Assembly: GCF_003148495.1 (NCBI RefSeq)
Contig: NZ_QGGH01000001.1
Coordinates: 950,347-1,014,346 of the forward strand
Length of the DNA stretch: 64,000 bases
Direction: 5' to 3'
DNA from: Mesorhizobium loti
GTDB lineage: Bacteria > Pseudomonadota > Alphaproteobacteria > Rhizobiales > Rhizobiaceae
Shown: piece after piece, positions 44,459 through 53,061 of the stretch
Layout of the letters: each line of letters starts with the position of its first letter
Numbering within the stretch: the stretch's first letter is position 1
Notes under the pieces: generated by a model
What the model was told of the DNA's origin: nothing
Database searches by the model: none
The model's input: only the letters and a program-made list of their open reading frames with translations
Translations under genes and position numbers: made by a program

Positions 44459-45397
44459 TTGAAAGTCGGGGTGGTTCTCAATCCGATTGCCGGTGGCGGC
44501 CGGCTCAAACGGCATTGGCCCGAGGTCGCCGCGTCGCTGAAGAAGCATTTCGGCGAATTCGAACTGCGCGAGACGCAGGCCGAAGGCGACGCCGAAAGGC
44601 TGGCAATCGATCTTGCGATGAGCGGCTTCGATCTGGTGATTGCGGCCGGCGGTGACGGCACCGCCAGCGAAGTGGCCGACGGGCTGCTGCAGGCGACCCA
44701 GGAGAGCGGCCGGATCACCGAGCTTGGCCTGTTGCCGTGCGGCACCGGCATCGATTTCGCGCGCGGGCTCGGTCTGCCGAAAGAAGTGGACGCCGTGCTG
44801 AAGCGGATCGCCGAGGCCAAGGGTCGCAAGGTCGATGCCGGGCGCATCTGTTACATCGACGACCATGGCGCGCTGGCCAGCCGGCACTTCATCAACATCG
44901 CCAGCCTGGGGCTTTCCGGCGCCACCGACCGCGCCGTCAATGCCGACAAGCGCAAGGGCAGGATGTCGGCCAAGGCGCTGTTCCTGTGGCGCACCGTGGT
45001 CGAGTTCATCCGCTACCGCTTCCAGGACGTCAGGATCACCGTCGACGACGGCGCCCCGGTCGAAGCGCGCATGGCGCTGGTGGCGGTGGCCAATGGAAAG
45101 TTCTTCGGCGGTGGCATGATGATCGCGCCGGACGCCGAACTGACCGACGGGCAGTTCGACATCGTCATCCTGCGCGCCGCCGGCAAGCTGAAGTTGATCT
45201 GGGACATCCGCCTGCTCTATGGCGGCCGGCACCGCAACCATCCGGCGATCACCATCCTGCGCGGCAGGAAAGTGGTGGTCGAACCGCTCGGCGATGTCGA
45301 GAAGAACGGCGCGCTGGTCGACATAGACGGCGAGTCGCCGGGACGCATACCCGCGACCTTCGAGATCCTGCCGGGGGCATTGACGCTCAGATACTGA
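44459..45397 (+). CDS. YegS/DagK-like lipid kinase
   Basis: The 312-residue protein has the diacylglycerol-kinase catalytic fold: VGVVLNPIAGGGRLKRHWPE, VIAAGGDGTASEVADGL and LGLLPCGTGIDFARGLGLP, with a C-terminal beta-sandwich (VANGKFFGGGMMIAPDAELT). It phosphorylates a lipid such as diacylglycerol or a related lipid with ATP. I chose TTG at 44459 because GGGAGGG lies six bases upstream; the upstream ATG would add 28 unrelated residues. It stands alone after the gene-poor stretch. Confidence 0.9.
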   Translation: MKVGVVLNPIAGGGRLKRHWPEVAASLKKHFGEFELRETQAEGDAERLAIDLAMSGFDLVIAAGGDGTASEVADGLLQATQESGRITELGLLPCGTGIDFARGLGLPKEVDAVLKRIAEAKGRKVDAGRICYIDDHGALASRHFINIASLGLSGATDRAVNADKRKGRMSAKALFLWRTVVEFIRYRFQDVRITVDDGAPVEARMALVAVANGKFFGGGMMIAPDAELTDGQFDIVILRAAGKLKLIWDIRLLYGGRHRNHPAITILRGRKVVVEPLGDVEKNGALVDIDGESPGRIPATFEILPGALTLRY

Positions 45398-45476
45398 ATC
45401 AAGCCGTTGACAGATTGATTCAAATGGATCCGCCGATCCAGTCAACGCCTTGAAATCGCTTGATATCCGGCTGGCG

Positions 45477-46394
45477 TCAAAGTTCGAGTTTGGCCGGGAA
45501 ACCAGGCGCGCGCAGGTCGGTGCCGACGGCATCTTCCAGCAATTTGACGATCTGGGTCGACCAGGCGCCGCCGCCATAAGCAGCCTTGCCGTGCTCGAAA
45601 ATCGTGTTGACCCGCGATGCCAGGTCGAGCGGCACGCCTGACTGTTCGCCCATGGCGAGCGCGAAGCCGAGGTCCTTCAGCGCCAGGTCCATGGTGAAGC
45701 CGATGTCGTAGGAGCCGTTGAGAACCAGCTGGCTTTCGGTCTCGTGGACGAAGCTGTTGCCGGAGGAGGCAACGATGGCGTGGTAGGATTGGGCGAGGTC
45801 GAGCCCGCCCTGTTTGGCCAGCATCAGCGCTTCGCCGGCGGCTACGAGATGGATGAAGGCGAGCATATTGGTGATCACCTTGATCACCGCCGCCGAGCCT
45901 ACCGGACCCATCAGGAACGATTTTGCACACATCGCCTCGATGGCCGGGCGATGACGCTCGTAGAGCGCTGGATCGCCGCCGACCAGCGCGGTGATCTTTC
46001 CGACCGCGGCCAGATGCACGCCACCCGTGACCGGGCATTCTAGGGTCTCGACGCCCCTGGCCGAGGCGAGCGCGGCCAGACGCATGATCTCGTCGCGGCC
46101 ATTGGTCGACATCTCGATCCAGGTGCCGCCCTGGGGCAGGCCTTCGAGCAAACCTCCGGGGCCGGCCAGCACTGCTTCGCTGACCTTGGGCGAGGGCAAG
46201 CATGTGATCGCATTGCCGGCCTGCGCGGCGGCCTTGGCAGGGCTGTTCGCTGCCACTGCGCCGAGCGCCACGAGCCGCTCGACGGCGGTGGGATCGCGGT
46301 CGAAGACGGTGACGGCAAAGCCGTTGCGGATCAGGCTGGCGGCAAGGTTACCGCCAAGATGGCCAAGGCCGATGAAGGCGTAGCTTTCGCTCAC
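45477..46394 (-). CDS. 3-hydroxyisobutyrate-dehydrogenase-family oxidoreductase
   Basis: The 305-residue NAD(P)-binding beta-hydroxyacid dehydrogenase has the Rossmann motif FIGLGHLGGNLAASLI at the start, substrate-binding TLECPVTGGVHLA and the catalytic lysine in AAVIKVITNMLAFIH. It acts on a small hydroxyacid. GTG at 46394 overlaps the stop of the enolase-superfamily gene (GTGA). It is the last gene of a three-gene catabolic operon and may finish the conversion of a dehydration product. Confidence 0.9.
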   Translation of the reverse strand: MSESYAFIGLGHLGGNLAASLIRNGFAVTVFDRDPTAVERLVALGAVAANSPAKAAAQAGNAITCLPSPKVSEAVLAGPGGLLEGLPQGGTWIEMSTNGRDEIMRLAALASARGVETLECPVTGGVHLAAVGKITALVGGDPALYERHRPAIEAMCAKSFLMGPVGSAAVIKVITNMLAFIHLVAAGEALMLAKQGGLDLAQSYHAIVASSGNSFVHETESQLVLNGSYDIGFTMDLALKDLGFALAMGEQSGVPLDLASRVNTIFEHGKAAYGGGAWSTQIVKLLEDAVGTDLRAPGFPAKLEL

Positions 46395-47605
46395 GGCATC
46401 AGCGGCGTCTGCATCATCTGTAGATGCAGGTCCTTGCCCGTATAGGGGTGCGCATCGCAGACGGCTTCGTTCAACTCGACGCCGAGGCCGGGCTCCTTCG
46501 ACGGGATGACGTTGCCGTCCTGCCATTCGATCTTCTTCTTCAGGAGCGTGGCGTGGAAACCGTCCCACTGCTTCAGCGATTCCAGGATGAGGAAGTTGGG
46601 CAGCGTCACCGCCAGCTGGATGTTGGCGGCACCGACGATCGGCCCGCAATAGCAGTGCGGGGCGATCTGGATGTGATAGGCCTCGGCCATGGCGGCGATT
46701 TTCTTCGTCTCCAGAATGCCGCCGGAGCGGCCGAGATCGGGCTGCAATATGGTCGCGGCACGGTTCTCGATGACGCGGGCGAATTCGAACTTGGTCGTCA
46801 GCCGCTCGCCGGTGGCGATCGGGATCGAGGTGCCGCGGGCGACCTGCGCCATCACTTCGGGCATGTCAGGCGGCACCGGCTCCTCGAACCACAGCGGATC
46901 ATAGGGTTCGATGGCGCGCGCCATGCGCAGCGCGCCGGACGCGGTGAACTGGCCGTGCGTGCCGAACAGGATGTCGGCGCGGGTGCCGACCGCCTCGCGG
47001 ATCGCCTTGATCATGCGGGTGGAGACATCGATGTCGACGAGGCGCGGCTGATGGCCGTCGAAAGCGGTATAGGGGCCGGCCGGGTCGAGCTTGACGGCAT
47101 TGAAACCCTGCTCGACATATTCGAGCGCGCAGGCGGCGGCGAGATCGGGGTCGTTGTAGACGTTCTTGCCGTCAGGCGCGTCCTCGGAATGAACGCTGCC
47201 GGTGTGCGGGTAGAGGTAGGTGTAGGAGCGCAGCGTTTCGTGTACCTGGCCACCGAGCAATTTGTAGACCGGCTTGTTGGCCTCCTTGCCGATGATGTCC
47301 CAGCAGGCCATTTCCAGCGCCGAGAAGCAGCCCATGCCGGACACATCGGGGCGCTGGGTGAAGCCGGACGAATAGGCGCGGCGGAAAAAGTTCTCGATGT
47401 CGTGCGGATCGCGGCCGACGAGATAACGCTCGGCCATGTCCTCGACCATCTTCGCCGTGACATGGGCGGAGAAGGTGGCGTTGTAGGCCTCGCCATAACC
47501 GACGACGCCCCCATCGGTGGTGAGCTTGACGAAGATGAAATACTTGCCGCCGATGCCGGGCGGCGGGTTGCCGACAACCCAGGTCTTGACGTCGGTGATC
47601 TTCAT
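46391..47605 (-). CDS. Mandelate racemase/enolase-superfamily sugar-acid dehydratase-like enzyme
   Basis: The 404-residue enzyme starts MKITDVKTWVVGNPPPGIGG and has the MR/MLE fold: SALEMACWDIIGKEANKPVY, AVKLDPAGPYTA (single Lys of the KxK position), LFGTHGQFTASGALRMARAI, LWFEEPVPPDMPEVM, ATGERLTTKFEFARV and IAPHCYCGPI. Such members dehydrate aldonic or uronic acids using Mg2+; the substrate is not clear. Its ATG overlaps the GMC stop (ATGA) and its stop overlaps the dehydrogenase start, so all three genes are coupled. Confidence 0.88.
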   Translation of the reverse strand: MKITDVKTWVVGNPPPGIGGKYFIFVKLTTDGGVVGYGEAYNATFSAHVTAKMVEDMAERYLVGRDPHDIENFFRRAYSSGFTQRPDVSGMGCFSALEMACWDIIGKEANKPVYKLLGGQVHETLRSYTYLYPHTGSVHSEDAPDGKNVYNDPDLAAACALEYVEQGFNAVKLDPAGPYTAFDGHQPRLVDIDVSTRMIKAIREAVGTRADILFGTHGQFTASGALRMARAIEPYDPLWFEEPVPPDMPEVMAQVARGTSIPIATGERLTTKFEFARVIENRAATILQPDLGRSGGILETKKIAAMAEAYHIQIAPHCYCGPIVGAANIQLAVTLPNFLILESLKQWDGFHATLLKKKIEWQDGNVIPSKEPGLGVELNEAVCDAHPYTGKDLHLQMMQTPLMP

Positions 47606-49218
47606 TTTTGGTCCTCCAGAACCAGTTCGGCGCCCTTCCGACCGGTCATGATCGAGGCGGCGTTGGTGTTACCGGTGATGTTGTCGGGAAAGATCGAGGC
47701 GTCGATGACGCGCAAGCCTTCAAGACCATGCACCCTGAGACGTGGGTCGACGACGGCGCGCGCGGGATCAGGCCCCATGCGGCAGGTCGAGACCGGATGA
47801 TAGACGGTGCCGGAGCGTTTCCTGAAATCCTGAATCAGGTCTGCATCGGAAGTGATTGAAGGACCAGGCAAAACCTCTTCCTCGATGATCTCGGCCATTG
47901 CAGGCATCGAGGCGATCTTGCGCACGAATTTCACGGCGTCGAGCATCTCATCGACATCGGCATTGGTGGAGTAGGCGTTGGCGACAATTTTGGGATAGTC
48001 GCGCGGGTTGCTGGAGCGGATCATGATCTCGCCACGGCTTGATGGCCGGCAGTTGGACAGGCCGATGGAAAAGCCCGGCCATGGATCCGGCGTCAGGATC
48101 GGGCGCTCGCCGCTTTTGGGAATGACGGTCGAGAACGCCTGGAAATAGAGCTGCATGTTGGGCCGCGTCGCCGCAGGGTCTGTGCGGAAGAAGCCGCCGG
48201 CATTGTTCATTGACAGCGACAGCGGGCCCGAACGGGTCAGGATGTATTGCATGCCGACCAGCAGCTTGCCCCACCAGGGACGCAGCGTCTGGTTGAGCGT
48301 CGGCAGCCTGCCCTTGAAGGTGTAGTTGATGCCGACATGGTCCTGCAGATGCGCGCCGACATTCTCGTTGGCATGAAGGACGGGAATGCCCAGACCACCA
48401 AGCAGAGCGGAGGGGCCGACGCCGGACAGCTGCAGCAATTGCGGCGAGTTGACCGAACCGCCTGATAGAATGACCTCGCGGCCGGCACGTGCCGTCTTCG
48501 TCTCGCCGTTCTGTTGATACTCGACGCCGATGGCGCGCTTGCCTTCGAACAGGATCCTGGTCGCCAGCGCATTCATCTCGACGCGGACGTTGGCGCGCTT
48601 CATCGCCGGGCGCAGGAAGGCGCGCGCCGCCGACATGCGGCGGCCGTTGCGGGTCGAAATCTGGTAGATGCCGACGCCTTCCTGGGCAGCACCATTGAAA
48701 TCCGGATTGAGCGGCAGGCCGGCCTGCTGGCCGGCGGCGAGATAGCGTTTGGTCAGTGGATGGACGGCGTTTGAACAGTCGGTGACATGCAGCGGGCCCC
48801 CCGTGCCGCGCCATGCATCGGCGCCGGCCTGATTGTCCTCGAGCGCCTTGAAGGCGGGCAGCAGGTCGTCATAGGCCCAGCCGGGATTGCCGGCAGCCGC
48901 CCAGGCATCGAAATCCTCGCGCGCGCCCCTGATCCAGACCATGGCGTTGATCGAGCTCGAACCGCCGAGCAGCTTGCCGCGCGGCCAGTGGTCGGCATTG
49001 CCGGCGAGCCCCGGGTCCGGCTCGGCCTTGTAGTTCCAGTTGACATCAGGATCGAAGAAGGTCTTGCCGTAGCCAAGCGGCATCTGCACGTAGAAGCGGC
49101 GGTCGGTGCCGCCGGCCTCTAGCACCAGCACCGAGAAGCGCCCCGAGGCCGACAGTTTGTCAGCCAGGACCGAGCCGGCCGAGCCGGAGCCGACGATGAT
49201 GAAATCATAGGTCTGCAT
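47602..49218 (-). CDS. GMC-family FAD oxidoreductase
   Basis: The 538-residue flavoprotein has the Rossmann motif IIVGSGSAGSVLADKL, GMC signature 1 GKLLGGSSSINAMVWIRG, signature 2 SGGSVNSPQLLQLSG and the C-terminal catalytic His in YHPVSTCRMGPDP. The family includes choline, glucose and alcohol dehydrogenases. It is the first gene of the operon with the dehydratase-like enzyme and the hydroxyacid dehydrogenase, suggesting oxidation of a sugar or sugar alcohol before dehydration. Confidence 0.92.
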   Translation of the reverse strand: MQTYDFIIVGSGSAGSVLADKLSASGRFSVLVLEAGGTDRRFYVQMPLGYGKTFFDPDVNWNYKAEPDPGLAGNADHWPRGKLLGGSSSINAMVWIRGAREDFDAWAAAGNPGWAYDDLLPAFKALEDNQAGADAWRGTGGPLHVTDCSNAVHPLTKRYLAAGQQAGLPLNPDFNGAAQEGVGIYQISTRNGRRMSAARAFLRPAMKRANVRVEMNALATRILFEGKRAIGVEYQQNGETKTARAGREVILSGGSVNSPQLLQLSGVGPSALLGGLGIPVLHANENVGAHLQDHVGINYTFKGRLPTLNQTLRPWWGKLLVGMQYILTRSGPLSLSMNNAGGFFRTDPAATRPNMQLYFQAFSTVIPKSGERPILTPDPWPGFSIGLSNCRPSSRGEIMIRSSNPRDYPKIVANAYSTNADVDEMLDAVKFVRKIASMPAMAEIIEEEVLPGPSITSDADLIQDFRKRSGTVYHPVSTCRMGPDPARAVVDPRLRVHGLEGLRVIDASIFPDNITGNTNAASIMTGRKGAELVLEDQK

Positions 49219-49403
49219 GATTGAAATGAGCGGCTCCGGAAATCTGGCTGCAGCCTAGACGCGACGGGTTGACCGCGTCGCCGCGCCATCCGGCATCAGT
49301 TGTGAAAAAAGCGACCGTCCAACTGGTCGGGTTTGCGGGGATTCCCGACAATCGCGCTTGATATGCACCGGCCCGACAGCCTATGCGATGGCATTATTTT
49401 GGC

Positions 49404-49446
49404 GCATGATTTTTTCCGAAAAGTCTGCAACTTTTCGGAATCATGC
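49404..49446. repeat. Palindromic repeat upstream of purC
   Basis: GCATGAT (49404-49410) pairs with ATCATGC (49440-49446), and CCGAAAAGT (49416-49424) with ACTTTTCGG (49430-49438), around a 5-base loop. This is the Rhizobiales intergenic palindrome I know best, found in many copies per genome. It ends 31 bases before the purC start. Confidence 0.75.
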
Positions 49447-49477
49447 TCTGGCCACTCTGCGGAAGGCAGGAAATCAT

Positions 49478-50419
49478 ATGCGTGTCCTGTCGGATGCTTT
49501 CATTCCCGAACTGCCGGGTCACTACAGCGGCAAGGTCCGCGAAAATTACGACCTGGCGGATGGCAGGCGCATCATCATCGCCACTGACCGCCTCAGTGCC
49601 TTCGACACCATCCTGACCTCGATCCCGTACAAGGGAGAGATTCTCACCCAGACGGCGCGCTACTGGTTCGAGGACACCGCCGATATCTGCCCCAACCATG
49701 TTCTCGAATACCCCGACCCGAACGTCGTCGTCGGCACAAGGCTCGACATCCTGCCGGTGGAGATCGTCGTGCGCGGTTATCTGGCGGGAACCACCAGCAC
49801 CTCGATCCTGACCCGGTACCGGCGCGGTGACCGCGACATGTATGGCATCCGCCTGCCGGATGGCCTGCGCGACAATGAAAAGCTGGCCGAACCGATCATC
49901 ACGCCAACCAGCAAGGCTGCGCATGGCGGCCATGACGAGCCGCTGTCCAGGGCCGAGATCCTTGACCAGGGTCTTCTCACGCAGGCGCAGTGGGACACCG
50001 TGTCCGGCTACGCCTTGCGGCTGTTCGCCCGTGGCCAGCAACGTGCCACTGAGCGCGGCCTGATCCTCGCCGACACGAAATACGAATTCGGCACCGACAA
50101 GAACGGGACCATCATTCTTGCCGACGAAATCCACACCCCGGACAGCAGCCGGTACTGGATCGCCAAGAGTTACGGACAGGCACTCGCCAGCGGCAGCCGG
50201 CCGGAGAGCTTCGACAAGGATTTCATCCGCTCGTGGGTCTCGGCGCGGTGTGATCCTTACAGCGACCCGATCCCCAAAATACCCGACGAGATCGTCGAAC
50301 AGGCCTCCAGGGTCTATGCGCAAGCCTATGAGGCGATCACGGGCAGGAAATTCTCTCCTGATGTTTCCGGGGATACCGTGCTCGATCGCATTCGCACGAA
50401 CCTCGAGCGTTACTTTTAG
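49478..50419 (+). CDS. purC: Phosphoribosylaminoimidazole-succinocarboxamide synthase, long type
   Basis: SAICAR synthase joins aspartate to CAIR with ATP in purine synthesis. The 313-residue protein shows [53 protein letters not shown] and [20 protein letters not shown]. Most rhizobia keep a shorter purC (about 250 residues) with purS, purQ and purL, so this may be a second copy. It resembles the longer type related to yeast Ade1. ATG at 49478 follows AGGAAA; longer readings run into the palindromic repeat. No other pur genes are nearby. Confidence 0.92.
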   Translation: MRVLSDAFIPELPGHYSGKVRENYDLADGRRIIIATDRLSAFDTILTSIPYKGEILTQTARYWFEDTADICPNHVLEYPDPNVVVGTRLDILPVEIVVRGYLAGTTSTSILTRYRRGDRDMYGIRLPDGLRDNEKLAEPIITPTSKAAHGGHDEPLSRAEILDQGLLTQAQWDTVSGYALRLFARGQQRATERGLILADTKYEFGTDKNGTIILADEIHTPDSSRYWIAKSYGQALASGSRPESFDKDFIRSWVSARCDPYSDPIPKIPDEIVEQASRVYAQAYEAITGRKFSPDVSGDTVLDRIRTNLERYF

Positions 50420-50525
50420 CGGCCAGGCGAACCTTCACAGGGGGTACAGTCGGCAGAGGCGCGTTGACCTGTCGGCGCCGTGACGATACGGGATCGAGGG
50501 CAACCGCTTTCGAAGGATTTTCCCC

Positions 50526-50921
50526 ATGGTGCAGTACGCTGAAGGACGGCCGCTCGGCGATCTGACGCTGCGCACGCTGGCCATGCCTTCGGATGCCAAT
50601 GCGGCCGGTGACATTTTTGGCGGCTGGGTGATGGCGCAGATGGATCTGGCCTGCGGCATCCGGGCCGCCGAGCGCGCCAAGGGCCGCGTGGTGACGGCGG
50701 CGGTCAAAGAGATGTCGTTCGCCAAGCCGATGAAGATCGGCGACACGCTGTGTATCTACACCCATGTCGAGCGCGTCGGCCGCACCTCGATGACGCTCAA
50801 GGTCGAAGCCTGGGCGCAGCGCTACCTCTCCGACCTGATGGAAAAGGTCACCCACGCCGATTTCGTCATGGTGGCGCTGGACGGCGAGGGCAAGCCGAAA
50901 GCGGTTCCCGCCGAAGGCTGA
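50526..50921 (+). CDS. YciA-type acyl-CoA thioesterase
   Basis: The 131-residue hotdog-fold enzyme has LRTLAMPSDANAAGDIFGGW, the family signature with the catalytic Asp, VTAAVKEMSFAKPMKIGDTL and VERVGRTSMTLKVEAWAQRY. YciA hydrolyses short- and medium-chain acyl-CoAs. GAAGGA precedes the ATG at 50526. It is downstream of purC in the same direction, with a 106-base gap. Confidence 0.92.
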   Translation: MVQYAEGRPLGDLTLRTLAMPSDANAAGDIFGGWVMAQMDLACGIRAAERAKGRVVTAAVKEMSFAKPMKIGDTLCIYTHVERVGRTSMTLKVEAWAQRYLSDLMEKVTHADFVMVALDGEGKPKAVPAEG

Positions 50922-51037
50922 CGGAAGCCGTTTCTCCCAAGATCGGCCATTTGTAACAGCGTCCGTGCGGGAGGCGCTTTTCGCGACATCCAACGGTTGC
51001 CTCCAGGCCCGATTGTGCGGGCGTCGGAGGGGAGACA

Positions 51038-51241
51038 ATGCGTCAACATATGCTGAACGGCTGGCTTGTGGCAGCCCTGGTCGCCTTGGTCTGCCTGCTT
51101 GGCGTGACCGCCTATGCCGAAGTCAAAGAAGACCTTCCGCACACCGTCTGCTCGCATGGCAATGTGGGCGTCAGGGAGCCAGCCGCGACATGCGCGATCT
51201 GCAGCCCGGCGCCTTGCGAAGTCATGGCGCCAAGAGCCTGA
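51038..51241 (+). CDS. Small secreted Cys-containing protein
   Basis: The 67-residue protein has a clear signal peptide (WLVAALVALVCLLGVTAYA) and a mature part with four cysteines in VCSHGNVGVREPAATCAIC and PAPCEV. The strong GGAGGGGAGAC site before the ATG makes translation likely. The Cys spacing suggests two disulfides or a metal site. No family was recognised. Confidence 0.65.
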   Translation: MRQHMLNGWLVAALVALVCLLGVTAYAEVKEDLPHTVCSHGNVGVREPAATCAICSPAPCEVMAPRA

Positions 51242-51411
51242 AATGGCCGCCTTTGGTATGCGATTATCGTCGGCAGAGTGGCGCGCGTGTTGGTCGACCT
51301 TAGGCACCGCAAGACAAAGTTGATAGGCCTCGTTTAGAGAACCACGAATTCACCTGTCGTCAGGCAATTTCGCTCACCGCGAAACTCCGGATTCCTTGCC
51401 ATGCAAGGGTT

Positions 51412-51819
51412 TCAGGCATGCATGCCGTCGAATTTTTCGCGCGCCGCCTTGACGCGCGTGGTGTTCTTGCGCGCCCATTCGCCCAGCGCGCTGACCGGGA
51501 TCAGCAGCTCGTGACCGAGCTCGGTCAGCTCATAGTCGACACGTGGCGGAATGGTCGGGAACACGGTGCGGGTGACGAAGCCGTCGCGCTCCAGCCCGCG
51601 CAAGGTGGTGGTCAGCATCTTCTGTGAAATGCCGCCGACCGCGGCACGCAATTCGTTGAAACGCAGCGGTCCGTCGCCCAGCTTGCCGACCACCAGAACG
51701 GTCCATTTGTCGCCGACGCGCTGCAGGATTTCCGAGATGGCGCGGCAGTCCTCGGTGCGGTGCGGGTGCCTCAGTAACAAAAAGGTGCCTCCTTGCTTCT
51801 CGAGTTGACAGTATCTCAT
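51412..51819 (-). CDS. HxlR-family transcriptional regulator
   Basis: The 135-residue winged-helix protein has CRAISEILQRVGDKWTVLVV, LRFNELRAAVGGISQKMLTT and LERDGFVTRTVFPTIPPRV, the HxlR domain. The Cys before the domain (ED-C-RAI) is often redox- or aldehyde-sensing. It is divergent from an FMN reductase gene, with a GGTATC/GATACC palindrome between them. ATG at 51819 is uncertain; a later start near LLRHPHRTEDC is possible. Confidence 0.88.
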   Translation of the reverse strand: MRYCQLEKQGGTFLLLRHPHRTEDCRAISEILQRVGDKWTVLVVGKLGDGPLRFNELRAAVGGISQKMLTTTLRGLERDGFVTRTVFPTIPPRVDYELTELGHELLIPVSALGEWARKNTTRVKAAREKFDGMHA

Positions 51820-51827
51820 ATAGCGCC

Positions 51828-51844
51828 GGTATCCAAACGATACC
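51828..51844. promoter_or_regulatory. Candidate HxlR operator
   Basis: GGTATC (51828-51833) and GATACC (51839-51844) form a perfect 6-base inverted repeat with a 5-base spacer, midway in the 50-base region between the divergent starts. The position suggests joint control of the regulator and the reductase genes. Confidence 0.55.
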
Positions 51845-51869
51845 AGCTTTACTTGCAAGGAGAGCCCCC

Positions 51870-52475
51870 ATGTCAAAACCCAAGATCGCCATCATCATCG
51901 GTTCGACGCGTGCTGCGCGCTTCGCCGATGTGCCGACCGAATGGATCGCCAAGATCGCCAAGTCACATGCCGACATCAACGTGGAAGTCGTCGACCTGCG
52001 CGACTTCCCGCTGCCCTTCTTCGACGAGGTCGCATCCTCCGCCTGGGCACCGTCGCAGAACGAAGTGGCACAGCGCTGGCAGAAGAAGGTCGCCGAATTC
52101 GATGGCTTCATCTTCACCGCCGCCGAATACAATCATGGCCCGACGGCCGTGCTGAAGAACGCCATCGACTACGCCGCCAACGAATGGAACAAGAAGCCGG
52201 CCGGCTTTGTCGGCTATGGCAGCGTCGGTGGCGCCCGCGCCGTCGAACAGCTGCGCCTTCATGCGGTCGAATTGCAGATGGCGCCGGTCAAGTCGGCCGT
52301 CCATATCGCCTGGGGCGATTTCCTCGCCGTCCGCCAGGGCGAGAAGAAGCTCGAAGATCTCGAGCACCTGAACCAGGCCGCCGCGGCGCTGGTCAACGAC
52401 GTTGCGTGGTGGGCCAAGGTGCTCAAGGCAGCGCGTCAGGCCGATGCCGTCGCCGAGGAAGTCAAGGCGGCCTGA
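51870..52475 (+). CDS. NADPH-dependent FMN reductase-like protein
   Basis: The 201-residue flavodoxin-fold protein has IAIIIGSTRAARFADVPTEW, the FMN phosphate loop, and IFTAAEYNHGPTAVLKNAID, the typical flavin-binding stretch. Members reduce quinones, azo compounds or chromate using NAD(P)H. AAGGAG precedes the ATG. It is followed by a terminator and controlled probably by the divergent HxlR regulator. Confidence 0.9.
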   Translation: MSKPKIAIIIGSTRAARFADVPTEWIAKIAKSHADINVEVVDLRDFPLPFFDEVASSAWAPSQNEVAQRWQKKVAEFDGFIFTAAEYNHGPTAVLKNAIDYAANEWNKKPAGFVGYGSVGGARAVEQLRLHAVELQMAPVKSAVHIAWGDFLAVRQGEKKLEDLEHLNQAAAALVNDVAWWAKVLKAARQADAVAEEVKAA

Positions 52476-52507
52476 CCGCCGGTTCGAATTATCCTCCCAA
52501 GGATATG

Positions 52508-52531
52508 GGGCGGCGCTTGCGCCGCCCTTTT
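52508..52531 (+). terminator. Terminator after FMN reductase gene
   Basis: GGGCGGC pairs with GCCGCCC around a GCTTGC loop, followed by TTTTC. It lies 33 bases after the stop codon and may also serve the convergent HxlR gene. Confidence 0.8.
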
Positions 52532-52550
52532 CAATTCCGGTCGCCCCTTT

Positions 52551-52964
52551 TCAGTTCCGGGAAGTCATGGCGTCGTGTTGTGCTTGTCTTGGCCGGATGA
52601 TGCAGTCGGCGAGACGGTCCATCTCGTTGAGCTCGTCGGCGTGATGCTGGCCCCATTGGCAGAGCGCCAGCAGGATCGGCTCGAGGCTGAGGCCGAGACC
52701 TGTCGCAGAGTATTCGACGCGCGAGGGCACTTCGGCGAAGATTTCGCGGCTGACGAGGCCGTGCTCTTCCATTTCCCGAAGTTGCTGGATCAGCACTTTC
52801 TGGGTGATGCCAGGCATCAGCGCCTTCAGCGCCGACAGCCGCCGGGGACCATCGAACAGGTGGTAGAGGATGACCGCCTTCCAGCGCCCCGCAATCACTT
52901 TCAGCGCCCGTTCCGCCGGCAGCATCGGCAGCCTTTTGATGGGCATTCTCCTGGGATTGGGCAT
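52551..52964 (-). CDS. HxlR-family transcriptional regulator
   Basis: This 137-residue winged-helix protein has LPAERALKVIAGRWKAVILY, LSALKALMPGITQKVLIQQL and LVSREIFAEVPSRVEYSATG. Unlike the other HxlR protein here it has no Cys before the domain; the only Cys residues lie near the C-terminus (CQWG and DCIIRP). AGGAGGTGA precedes the ATG at 52964. It is divergent from the quinone-oxidoreductase-like gene and may regulate it. Confidence 0.9.
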   Translation of the reverse strand: MPNPRRMPIKRLPMLPAERALKVIAGRWKAVILYHLFDGPRRLSALKALMPGITQKVLIQQLREMEEHGLVSREIFAEVPSRVEYSATGLGLSLEPILLALCQWGQHHADELNEMDRLADCIIRPRQAQHDAMTSRN

Positions 52965-53061
52965 GGTCACCTCCTGGTCAGCAGGGGACAAATGAGTGTG
53001 TAGTCGAGGCTCCGCAGATAGTGGCAAACAGCGGCCGACGCCAGTGCGATCGGAGTTTGCC

